A stretch of DNA of 7,928 bases, taken from NCBI GenBank assembly GCA_013202515.1, contig JABMRN010000100.1:1-7928 (forward strand). The letters are read 5' to 3'. Position numbers and translations under genes: made by a program. Source of the stretch: Candidatus Omnitrophota bacterium. GTDB lineage: Bacteria > Omnitrophota > Gorgyraeia > JABMRN01. Of this stretch, positions 1 to 7,928 are shown one piece after another. The notes under the pieces are model-generated. The model saw nothing but the letters and a program-made list of their open reading frames with translations. It was not told the DNA's origin and made no database searches. Every line of letters starts with the position of its first letter. Positions within the stretch are counted from its first letter, which is position 1.

Positions 1-2
1 AT

Positions 3-59
3 AATGAATCTCGCGCGTGGGAAACATATCTTCTAGATTACGCCTCATATCTTAGGGGG
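3..59 (+). CDS. 5' continuation of the giant gene in the neighbouring frame
   Basis: The frame starting at base 3 reads NESRAWETYLLDYASYLRG before it would run to a TAG at 93-95. The other two forward frames are closed here: TAA at 2-4, TGA at 5-7 and TAG at 53-55 in the main frame, and TAG at 34-36 in frame 1. This piece is therefore the only candidate for upstream coding. Its ETYLLDYASYLRG matches EILLGDIDSYLDG of the main frame at 7 of 13 positions, exactly 18 codons later once one base is restored. That strongly suggests it is the same protein. It is cut by the window edge, so the N-terminus and any signal peptide are not visible. Confidence 0.65.
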
Positions 60-127
60 CAATTGCCGGCGATGAAATACTTCTTGGAGATATAGACTCT
101 TACCTTGACGGCGGAACGACTTCTTTT
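21..127 (+). repeat. 18-residue tandem repeat, two units
   Basis: Unit 1 (21-73, one base short) encodes ETYLLDYASYLRGAIAGD. Unit 2 (74-127) encodes EILLGDIDSYLDGGTTSF. Identities fall on Glu, Leu, Asp, Ser-Tyr-Leu and Gly, with the same spacing. A weak third unit follows at 128-181, retaining Ile and Leu at repeat positions 7 and 11. The DNA is diverged, so this is an old protein-level repeat rather than a recent duplication. Confidence 0.5.
55..59 (+). other. Frameshift point at a G homopolymer
   Basis: Five consecutive G sit where the open frame changes. With a sixth G, or with a -1 slip of the GGG codon at 57-59 back to 56-58, the reading becomes Leu-Arg-Gly-Ala-Ile-Ala-Gly-Asp and continues into the long frame without loss. 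A one-base deletion in a homopolymer (sequencing or assembly error) is the likeliest reason. A real inactivating mutation or programmed slippage are the alternatives. No stable downstream stem-loop was evident by eye. Confidence 0.6.
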
Positions 128-3100
128 GGGCAGGAAGTGCCCGGTATAAACAACCAGCTTGAGGATAACAAGGGCTATCTAGCGGAAAACCAGGGCTATT
201 TGGACGCGAATACAGGATACACAACCCTTAATGAGCAGCATCCTGAAGAAGCGCTTGAAGAATATACAATAATGGACCCTAACACAGGGGAACTTACGAC
301 AATTGTTGTACAGGAATCCGTGGACGACTATACAGGTATCCTGGATTCTTTGGAGGCTCAAAGAGAAGATCTTTTAGGGGCGCAGGCAGGTCTTCTTAAC
401 CAGCAGGGAGAGCTTCAAGGGTGGAAAGCCGATCTCGAAGATTCGGAAACCGAAGTAAGAGACAATCTTCAGATTAAAAGAGATTCTCTCGAAGAGACGC
501 TAAACGCATATGACAGAACCGTGATAGAACATGCAAGGCAGGAAAGGATACTAGGAGATTTAAGGGACGTAGAAAGACGGCAAATTTTAGGCGCAAACTG
601 GGAAGTAACGGCAAAACTAAGAGTGAAAAAAGTTGCACAGGCAATAGCTACTGCAATGGATAAAAGCGAGGCTATCCGTCAGGAGGATATCAAATTACGG
701 GAAAACCTATATGAAGAATATATCGAAATACAGGCATTTGAGGGCCTTACGCGGATAATCGAAATGCAAATTGCAAAGCGTACCATGCTTGGGGAAGAAG
801 GCGCCCGAAGAGCCCTCGGTTCCCGGGATAGAAATGCCATAGAAACAAGAGTAACTGTAAACGAAAGAGACATTGCCAGGAGAATCGAGCGCCTTGATGC
901 ATTAAAGAAAGAAATAGAAAGGCGAAAGCTTACCGGATTCAGAAAGCAAGGCTACCTGGTAAAGAGAGGCCTCGTAGAGCTTACGGACGAAGAAAAGAAC
1001 GAGGTTGACACGGCATTTATCGATGAAAACATGGCTCCGGAAGTTTATGATGCCTTTATGAGCGGGTTCATAGAAATAGATTCAAGTAACTGGCCCGAAG
1101 TAAAAAGAAAGCTTCTTGACGCGCGTTCCGCGTGGGTTGACTTACACGAAGACACCTGGTGGGGCCAACTTCTTACTAACCCCATGCTTTCGGCAACTAT
1201 CTCAAACAAAGAGTTAAAACCTTATTACATGGCGCGAATTCTTGGTTTTGGCTGGTACAGGGGCAGATGGGCAGATGTTATGGGAATGCAGCTTGACCTT
1301 AACGGAAAAAGAGACCTTACAGCAGCCGAAGTCCAGAAGCTTGAAAACGCCTTCGACGGATTCTTAAGTGCCGCATCACAATTTTTAAACGCGAAAAATT
1401 CCGCCTCTGCCGCGGCGCAGGTAGCGCGGGAAGCAGCCGGAAGAAAAGAATCATTATGGAAGACTGCCCAGGAAACCGACATGCTTCAGATAAAAGCCGA
1501 ATATGACACGGAAGCCGAAGCCTTAGGGGCCGAGATAAGCGCTACCAAAGAAGCCCGGCTTGCTATGATGCGCGCTCTGGTAAGGCTTGAGGGAATTGGC
1601 GTAAATCCGGAAGACATAGAAAAAGCCCTCTTAAAAGCCAGCGAAGACACTCAGGCCGACAGAAGGGTTAAAAAAGATTTTAAGAAAATCGAAAGCCGAA
1701 AACAAAGAGTACTCGAACGAGCCGGAGAAGCGGAAGAAGGCATTGTTTTACCGGGAGTTCCATGGGAAAAGCCCTACGCAAAAATCGATATAAGTCCGAT
1801 AGAATTTAATACGGATGCGACAAATCTATTAAATACGATACTCGGAGAAGGCGCTTATAACGAGCAGGACCTTAAGGACACGGCAGGATTTTTGGCTTAC
1901 ATGGTTAATGTGCGCGGCGAAAACACGCAATCAATGCATGTTATTACAGAAGGGATGATACAATTTGCCTCGGAGCTCAAAGAACCTTTCGCCGAAATGG
2001 GTGCAAATGACGGAATTGCGATAAACAAGCTTCTTCCGGAATCTGATGAGCGCTTCCCTTCGGCTTACGACCCGACAAAAACAATATCTTTTGGTCGGTA
2101 TCTCGGGCTACTTTATTACCTGGAAGCCAATGCGCATTATCTTGTTGTTACAAAAGAGACCACAAATTTAGATGAAGCAAGAAAACTATCAGGAGGAGAG
2201 GCTTCGCGTATAATCGAGGCGCTCAAATCACGCGAAAACGGAATGCGTGACGAAAGGTATTTAAAAGAAAAGGAAGCAAGAAATGACCAGGCTGGTTTTA
2301 CTGAAACGCGGGACTGGTGGAACGATATGATTTTATGGGGAAATCCTATAATGGAAAATGCCCTGGGTAAGGATCTTAGCGTAAACCCGGCAAATTCTCG
2401 TCATAGAGTATTAAACTCAATGCCAGGGACTTACTCAAGGCTTCACCTGTATGATATGCCCGGCGAAATCGTAAGCTCCATATTTAACGGAGCATTTCCT
2501 GTTTACCTTGAGCAAACAAAAAAATTGCTCGAGAATTTACCCGAAGAAAAAAGTAATTATGTAAAATTCCTGGAAAAACGCCGCGACAGGCTGCAAAGCA
2601 TACTTACGGCCGCTCTGGGTAATAAACCGCTTTCTGAAAATGACCGGGCTTATACACAAGAGCTTCTTCTTAAAAATATACGCCTTTCAAGAAGCGATGT
2701 CGAGAATATTCTGAAAGACAACGCGAAACTCACCGAAGAAATAACCGCTGTGATCAGCTGGACAGTATCGCAAATAAATGCCCAGCGGGAAGCCGATAAA
2801 GACGCCCTCCCTGTAAACAAAACCCTTTCTTTAATGAGCGTAGCCATATCCTACGCGCGCGCCGAAAACACAACCCCGGAAAACATGAACGAAACACTCC
2901 TTCGCGAAGCAGGCGCGATAAACGTAATATACGAAAAAGCTTCTGCTTTATCAAAAATACCGAATGCTCCGCAAAATATAGATTTATACAAAACAGTTTT
3001 TAGTACTTATAATGACGCCGAAGCAAGGGAAACCCTCGTAAACGTCATCAAGGCCGACCAGGAAAAAACATCAGAAGTCTGGGAAGCGGCAGTTTCGCCG

Positions 3101-6100
3101 GATGGCACTTTCACGTTTGATAAGCTTTTCTCTTATGAATACGACGAAAAGGGCAGGCTCAAGAAAACAACCTACGAAAGAACAGGCTATACCTCAACCG
3201 CATCCGAGTGGGACAAGGAAAACTGCCCTACATTAGAGGAAATCCGCACTCCGACAAACTCGCTTTACGGTATTTTTAGAAACACATCATTCTATGAAAA
3301 TAATAAGCCTAAAACAGTGGAAGAAGTTGATGCAGACGATAACATAATAAAACACATAGAAACATTTGAATCAGGCAGGCCTCACAGGGTTACAGAAGGT
3401 AAAATCGTATATTCGTACGACGATACCGAATATGGCGAAATCGATAAAGTAACCGGAAAACACATAGGCCGTGTTATTGAAATGATCACTCTCGACAACC
3501 AACATATAGCGGATATCGGCTATAGAGTAGAAGAGGGCTATGATGAAAGTCTTATTTACACTTCTTATACCAAGGATAGGGCAGTGCTGGAAAAAACAGG
3601 CCTTGAGGCAGATGTTCTTGGCAGAATTTTTGTTGCGAAAAAGTCATCCCCAAAATTTGCCATAGAAGAAGTAAAAGGCGTTAATGTGAAAGATGGCAAA
3701 GTAGAGGGCGAGAAGGAGATAATCAATTACTTTAGAAGAGTCGGCGATTATATATATGTAGTTAAAAAAGATGCACCAATAAGTGCAAAAGCTACCTATT
3801 ACGGAAGGCACATCACAAATAAAGCTCTCGAGGTAAAAGGAGAAGGAACCTGGGACGGAGAATCATTGTCAATTGATTCAATCGAAGAATATTATGTATC
3901 ATCAATTATTACCGCGGATAAATACAAAGACAATTTCGAAGTAAAAGCATATAAGTCACAAGAAGACATGAAAACAAACAAGATAGACAGGATATCGTAT
4001 AAACTTGGGATAAACACCAAAGAAAGAGCCGTTATCACGGCAATTGTTAAGGATAACCAAGCCCTTGGTAAAGAAACAAACGAAGATTTGCTTAATGCAT
4101 TGTTCAATGCACAGGTTATTAATGATCTCACTGAAGAAGACATCACCCTAGTTATAAACAGGGGAGCGAGATTTGCCGAGATTATAAACAACTATCACGC
4201 AATCGATCTTGACGACAAAGATTCTTTAAGCGATTTCATATGGTGGACAGCTAAAGTAATAAAAGGAACTGTACCGAATGCAGAATATAAAGGCGATATG
4301 AACGCACTTCACGGCGCAATGATAAGAGTTTCGAGATGGGATGAAGTAAGGGAGACAATCGATTTTGTATTAAAGTATGATAAAAAAGGAAAAGAAGAAG
4401 ATCTTACACTCGGAAATATCTACAGGCTAATTTATTCAACAGCAAAGACAATGATAGAAGGAGAGATGAGCGAGGAAGAGGCAAAGGAACTCTTGAAACA
4501 ACAGCTCGACATGGCGAGAAGCAGCTACTTTATAATTACAGGTGAGAAACCCGAAAATTATAAACCGCTTACAGAAGAAGAGAAAGGCACGCTAGATGCG
4601 CTTCTTGATAAGCGAACAGTCGGTGGGCTATTCTCAATTTTAGCCATAAGCGCATTCATGGCATATCTTGCACGCAAAAGAAGACAAAGATCAAGACAGG
4701 CAATGCCCCGCGCACCTGCAGTAAGACCTGCCGCAGAACCCGCCCCAGAACCAGAGCCCACAGAAGAAAGAGAAGCCCCCTCCATCCAGCAAAGATTCTT
4801 CGAAGAACAAATTACACGCAGCGCGCAGAATCTCTTATCCTTAAAAGAGCGCGTTGAAGGTGTTCTCAAAAATGCGATAGGCATAAAAGAAGAAAAGCAC
4901 ACGATAAAGCAATGGTTTCAAGGCCTTTATAAAAATCCGATCTATAGTTATAGCAGAAACAATGAACAAACAATAGCGCAAAGTATTATAGAAAGTTGTC
5001 GAGACATAAGAAGAGCGTTAGATAGCGCAGAAGAAGTAAATGCTAAACTAGTGAATATAACAAATGAAGAAAGAAAAACGCTTGAGAATGATCTTGTGCG
5101 CCTTTCAGAACTCCTTGACTTCAAGAGTGAGGATTCTATTTCTAGTATTCAGAATATGTTTAATTTGCGCACGCGAGAAGACGGGAAAGTAAAAGACGCA
5201 GATGACAGGGGGAGCGACAAAAACAATTTGTTAAGCGTATTGAACGAGACAAAAACAATTCTTGAGAAAGTTGATAATGTATTGAGAGCAAACAATGTTC
5301 CGGAATATAGAATAAACAACGACTATACATTAAGGGAACTCATATCTACTTTAGAAGAGAGTATTCAGAATGAATCTCCGCTTGGCGTAGAAATTTTGGC
5401 TTTTGATGCAAGAAATATGAAACCTATTGGCGTGCTTGCGAAGATTGCCAATCAGATTTTCTTTGCAACAGCAGGTTCCGAAATCATAGAAAATTTACCT
5501 GTCCAACAGTCATTCGGGCCTCCGGGGCACTATTTAAGCAAACGCCTCATGCATAAGGATTTAAGGACAGCTATTGATATAGCAGAAAAAGAAGCGCAAG
5601 CCGTTGTTAATGGAGCGCATATCTCACAGCTTGAGGCAATGCTTGATAGTAAATCAAAAGATTCTTTGGTTAAACGCATCAAGGCATTTAAAAGGAATAG
5701 TGCGAGAAAAAATAGAGAAGATGCCCTCGATGCCTTGAGTGCTTTAAGTAACTTGGCCGCATCAGTATTGCAGTCTCCTCAGTCAGAGCAACTTTCGGAG
5801 GATAAGATAAAACGCGTCATATCTGTTATAGAAAGCAGAGAAGGCTCGCACAGAGATCTTTTACTTACTGCTCTCAATGGAGAACCTATAGATATAAGCA
5901 GAACTGAAGAAGGTCAGAGAAAAACGGAGAAAAGAAGATTTAACATAAAAATAATTCATTCCGAATCCGATTTAGGATTTTACAGAGATCCAGACAACAA
6001 AACGCGACCGGTGTATGAATTTGTTACTTTTGAAGAACAAGATGACGTACTCATAGCGAATATAAATATAACCTATCAATTTTTGCTTGAAGCATCTGAC

Positions 6101-7928
6101 CATATGCTTGCACAGAACATTATACATCCTATATTGGAGTTGGGTGCAGAACTCAATCATAGCGATGCTGTTCAGGAAGAAAGAATATACAATTCTGAAG
6201 AGACGCGCGAAAATCCTATAAGCGACCTAAATTATTTCATACTAGAACATGCAATCAGAGATAAAGATATACAATATCTAACAAGCCTGCTAAAACCCCA
6301 TCCGAGGGACATAGGAGGACATTTTAGAAATTCTGTTCTTCAAATGTTGCTGAGTGCAAAAGAATTTGACGGAATCAAAGCATATGCAGATTACTTAGCT
6401 ACTTACACCACTCCTATGCACGAAAGAAAATTGCAAGAGCTACAGGAAAGAAGTGAACAGCTCAGAATATTAACAGAAAATAATATTGAGCTAAGAAAGA
6501 CAAATAGTAAATTAAGAAATATTCGAAAAGCACAAAAAAGATTGCAAGAAAGAGTGGTTGGCCATCCAGGCAACAGGAGATTAGAGCAGAGATTAAGAAG
6601 CACCATTATCAAAAGGAGAGCGTTACAAGATAGCAAGAAAGACATTTTAAAGAAAATCAGAAATTCTTCCGATAAACTAGAAAATTATTTAAAAGACATG
6701 AATGTGGAACTACGAGATCTATCTTATGCTGATAAAATAGAAGTTTTCAAGAGACTAAAAAAAGATACTAACGCCCAAACAAAAGCACTTGTAGATAATA
6801 TATATGAATTCCGCAAAAAGCACATAGAATTTATTCTTAATAGATTGAGTCAAGTGGCAGAAAAGACTGAAATGGATGAGAATATAGAAAAATCAGCTCA
6901 CATAGCCCTTGGCAGATTATCTAGAAGACGCATGCAAGCCACCATTAAAACCGCAGTTGTCAGTGCACTTCTTTTAAGCTTAACAGGGTGCTCAGCATTT
7001 GCTGCTTCTAATTTAACAGGATTATTGCCACTTCTAGCACTTTTAGTTATCCTCATTGGCACGCCTTTAATAGTTGGGTCAATTATTCTTAAGGAGCACA
7101 TAATTAAAAGAGATAATGAAATTCGAACAAAAGAAGAAATAAGAGGCAATCTGGAAAAAGCTTTAGAACTACTAGAAGAGCTTAAAGAAAGAGCTGATGA
7201 CGCTAATCTGTTAAAAAGAATGGCAGAATATATCGAAAAAGCTGACAACCCAGAGATTAGAAGATTTATATCAAGCACAATGACATTAATTGAGGAAGTT
7301 TTTAAAGAATATCGTCCTAGATTCGATGCGTTATTCTACAGAGATGATCTATTTGCAATATTTGCACCTTATGTAAAAAAGAAACATTCATCATCATATG
7401 CATTTCGACTGTTGGGAAAAATTTCGGTTTCTCCATATGATAATAGATGGACAAAACTTTTTTCCATTGAAGAAGCTGAAAATATACGTGGCAACACGAA
7501 TAGATATCATATGGACATAATCGAAAAATTTGGTGGAAAAGAATATAATTACTGGGAGTTACCAAATCAGCAATATATAGAATGGGTAGAAAAGAGAATT
7601 ACACTACAAGGAGGAACCCCTTTTAGTACATCCGCTAAAGAAGAAATAGCCAACCTCTTTACAGATATGAAAGGAAAAAAAATGCGTTTAGACTATGCAA
7701 AACGCATTGCCATACCTGCCTTAATGCTAGCATCTATTGAAAATCCCGACAGATTACAGGAATCAATACATGTAGCTAGAAACCTTGTTAATAGTGGAAT
7801 TCAATGCTGCGACGCCATGGAGCTAGCTTTTACAGCAGTAATAAGAGAAACGAAAGACAATCGCAAGCTGTTCCATAATGCTATGAGTAATGTCTTATAT
7901 GCCGAAGAAGCTTGGAATAAAAGAAATA
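56..7928 (+). CDS. Giant multidomain membrane-associated protein, internal fragment (function unknown)
   Basis: A single stop-free frame covers 2,624 complete codons and leaves the window at its 3' end, so the full protein is larger than this. No start is chosen: the first in-frame ATG is at 272, GTG at 137 and TTG at 200, none has a convincing ribosome-binding site at normal spacing, and coding sense continues upstream in another frame (3-59). Composition is that of a real protein: rich in Glu, Lys, Ala, Leu and Asn, with regular heptads and only five cysteines. Order of parts: short repeats (residues about 1-57), coiled coil (95-365), helical domains (366-1015), Tyr/Asp-rich probable beta region (1022-1302), helical region, membrane segment (1521-1539) with basic stop-transfer cluster and Pro/Glu linker (to 1576), helical region, basic coiled coil (2121-2279), hydrophobic hairpin (2299-2345), and an unrecognised end. 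I recognise no enzyme family. The closest parallel I know is the giant ORFs of Omnitrophota. A cell-surface or envelope role is inferred from architecture only. Confidence 0.9.
164..226 (+). repeat. Three 7-residue repeats (x-x-N-x-G-Y-L type)
   Basis: Three consecutive 21-base units, 164-184, 185-205 and 206-226, encode DNKGYLA, ENQGYLD and ANTGYTT. Asn, Gly and Tyr are fixed at positions 2 or 3, 4 and 5 of each unit. The Gly-Tyr content argues against a plain coiled coil. The stretch may be a short solenoid or the worn edge of a longer repeat array upstream. Confidence 0.65.
338..1150 (+). other. Coiled-coil / long alpha-helical region
   Basis: This protein region covers residues about 95-365. 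From 338 to 463 the sequence falls into six heptads with Leu (Val in the sixth) at the fifth position: codons at 350, 371, 392, 413, 434 and 455. The region then continues with long runs of Glu, Arg, Lys, Leu and Ile, and almost no Pro or Cys. This is typical of extended rods or spacers in giant surface proteins. No named family is recognised. Confidence 0.7.
1151..3100 (+). other. Helical domains of unknown function with a repeated W-W...N-P motif
   Basis: Residues about 366-1015 are predominantly helical by composition. The motif DTWWGQLLTNPML begins at 1151, and DWWNDMILWGNPIM begins at 2312. Both follow a charged helix and both are followed by aromatic-rich stretches and another charged helix, so they may be copies of one domain of about 1.1 kb. 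Between them (about 1794-2150) lies a more globular-looking segment with aromatic residues (SFGRYLGLLYYLEANAHYL). I could not match any of this to an enzyme family. Confidence 0.45.
3119..3960 (+). other. Tyr/Asp/Gly-rich probable beta region, faintly RHS/YD-like
   Basis: Residues about 1022-1302 change character. Alternating hydrophobic and polar residues, Tyr-x-Tyr pairs and Asp/Gly turns dominate. The clearest element is YEYDEKGRLKKTTY at 3134-3175, which resembles the YD-repeat consensus (Tyr-Asp-x-x-Gly-Arg-Leu). Further strands such as KIVYSYDD and SLIYTSYTKD follow, but not as a clean repeat. It is probably a beta-sheet domain or a decayed YD-type shell, lying before the membrane segment and so probably extracytoplasmic. 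Confidence 0.45.
3961..4612 (+). other. Membrane-proximal helical region, unrecognised
   Basis: Residues about 1303-1520 return to a helical composition with many Asn, Asp and Glu. The stretch includes a third Trp-Trp pair (4241-4246) and ends in a charged segment, LTEEEKGTLDALLDKR, just before the hydrophobic segment. No family is recognised. Confidence 0.4.
4616..4672 (+). other. Transmembrane segment 1
   Basis: Nineteen residues without charge (TVGGLFSILAISAFMAYLA, residues 1521-1539) are followed at once by RKRRQRSR (4673-4696). The basic cluster on the C-terminal side, compared with only Lys-Arg on the other, is the pattern of a stop-transfer anchor. It places the preceding 1,500 or so residues outside and the following part in the cytoplasm. 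That orientation needs an N-terminal signal sequence upstream of the window, which cannot be seen. Confidence 0.8.
4700..4783 (+). other. Pro/Ala/Glu-rich linker
   Basis: Residues 1549-1576 read as a low-complexity, Pro-rich linker with an alternating Pro-Glu core (EPAPEPEPTEE). Such linkers commonly follow a membrane anchor and separate it from a cytoplasmic folded part. It also marks the point after which the gene becomes noticeably more AT-rich. Confidence 0.7.
4784..6415 (+). other. Helical, predicted cytoplasmic region of unknown function
   Basis: Residues about 1577-2120 are Lys/Glu/Asn-rich and largely helical, with no membrane segment. From about 5395 to 5520 there is a more compact segment (VEILAFDARNMKPIGVLAKI) that looks globular. 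No nucleotide-binding P-loop, kinase or peptidase motif could be found by eye. If the first membrane segment is oriented as proposed, this part lies in the cytoplasm. Confidence 0.4.
5975..6190 (+). other. Possible degenerate metallopeptidase-like motif (H-P-x-x-E ... N-H-S-D-A)
   Basis: The stretch reads a beta-like lead-in (PVYEFVTFEEQDDVLIANIN), a helix, then HPILELGAELNHSDAVQEE beginning at 6125. The layout resembles HExxE/H-type zinc sites in which a second helix carries a His before Ala and Glu. Here the residue after the first His is Pro instead of Glu, so a catalytic site is unlikely to be intact. The resemblance is from memory of Omnitrophota proteins and is weak. It may simply be a helical domain. 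Confidence 0.25.
6416..6890 (+). other. Basic coiled coil
   Basis: Residues about 2121-2279 are almost entirely helix-forming and strongly positive (Arg/Lys runs), with Leu/Ile spacing typical of a coiled coil (for example LQELQERSEQLRILTENN). One likely break occurs at VVGHPGNRR, 6557-6583. It leads into the Arg-Arg-Arg that precedes the hydrophobic hairpin. The basic character would suit contact with nucleic acid or the inner membrane face, but that is a guess. Confidence 0.65.
6950..7090 (+). other. Hydrophobic hairpin (two membrane segments) with internal lipobox-like site
   Basis: Segment A (6950-7006) and segment B (7022-7090; about 23 residues, mostly Leu/Ile/Val) are separated by a five-residue SNLTG turn. 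Basic residues flank both outer ends (Arg-Arg-Arg at 6923-6931, Lys-Glu-His-Ile-Ile-Lys-Arg from 7091), which fits a hairpin with both sides in the cytoplasm. Segment A contains Leu-Thr-Gly-Cys (Cys codon 6989-6991). Read from the ATG at 6932, it looks exactly like a lipoprotein signal peptide: a Lys, a hydrophobic core and a lipobox. There is no good ribosome-binding site before that ATG, so an internal start is not proposed as a gene. Confidence 0.7.
7091..7928 (+). other. C-terminal part of the window, unrecognised helical region
   Basis: Residues 2346 to 2624 begin with a charged helix (about 7100-7230), followed by a more aromatic, globular-looking stretch (about 7300-7600, with DNRWTKLFSIEEAEN and NYWELPNQQYIEWVEK). 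A helical segment containing a Cys-Cys pair (7805-7810) follows. The frame is still open at the last base. No family is recognised. Confidence 0.4.

Noticed and set aside
137..274. Gene start at GTG 137, TTG 200 or ATG 272
   Set aside because: AGGA before 137 is too close, 200 and 272 have weak or no signals, and coding-like sequence continues upstream across the G run.
3892..4191. Reverse-strand open frame of 99 codons with hydrophobic stretches
   Set aside because: Antisense of a Lys/Asp/Asn-rich forward segment naturally yields Leu/Ser/Phe runs. The forward frame is continuous through it.
4558..4902. Reverse-strand open frame of 114 codons
   Set aside because: It is antisense to the anchor and Pro/Glu linker. 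Its Ser/Gly/Ala low-complexity sequence is the mirror of the Pro/Glu codons. No support as a gene.
6898..7278. Reverse-strand open frame of 126 codons
   Set aside because: It lies entirely opposite the long forward frame, over the hydrophobic hairpin. Its Ser/Leu-rich translation is what antisense of Lys/Glu/Leu codons gives. No ribosome-binding site or recognisable domain.
6932..7928. A separate lipoprotein gene starting at ATG 6932
   Set aside because: The upstream frame is open and coding-like right through the ATG, and there is no good ribosome-binding site. Kept as a finding rather than a gene.

Overview
The window holds one giant plus-strand reading frame and nothing else that I can support. 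From base 56 to the last base (frame of positions 2, 5, 8...) there is no stop codon, giving 2,624 complete codons. No start or stop is visible at either end, so this is an internal piece of a larger protein. In the first 55 bases that frame is closed by TAA, TGA and TAG, but the frame beginning at base 3 is open and reads as sensible protein. The two frames join exactly at a run of five G (55-59) if one base is restored or the ribosome slips by -1. I see no tRNA, rRNA, CRISPR array, insertion sequence, promoter, terminator or second gene.

The organism looks bacterial, with moderate to low GC and composition that varies along the gene. Giant multi-thousand-codon ORFs with coiled coils, beta-rich stretches and few membrane anchors are well known in Omnitrophota and related PVC-type lineages. 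That assignment is an inference from style, not from a marker gene.

Layout by region (residue 1 = base 56). (1) Bases 3-226: a short 18-residue tandem repeat and three 7-residue repeats, Gly/Asn/Tyr-rich. (2) 338-1150: long charged alpha-helix/coiled coil, with Leu every seventh residue over its first part. (3) 1151-3100: mostly helical, unrecognised domains, with a W-W...N-P motif occurring twice. (4) 3119-3960: Tyr/Asp/Gly-rich, probably beta, faintly like RHS/YD repeats. (5) 3961-4612: helical, unrecognised. (6) 4616-4672: a single membrane segment followed by a strongly basic cluster and a Pro/Glu linker to 4783. (7) 4784-6415: AT-richer, helical, including a decayed-looking H...E...H motif near 6125. 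(8) 6416-6890: basic coiled coil. (9) 6950-7090: a two-segment hydrophobic hairpin with an internal lipobox-like Leu-Thr-Gly-Cys. (10) 7091-7928: unrecognised helical region running off the window.

Taken together, the simplest model is a membrane-spanning giant protein. About 1,520 residues before the first membrane segment would lie outside the inner membrane, and the rest would be cytoplasmic with a second hairpin anchor. The model rests on the positive-inside rule only. No catalytic domain could be assigned with confidence, so function is left open.
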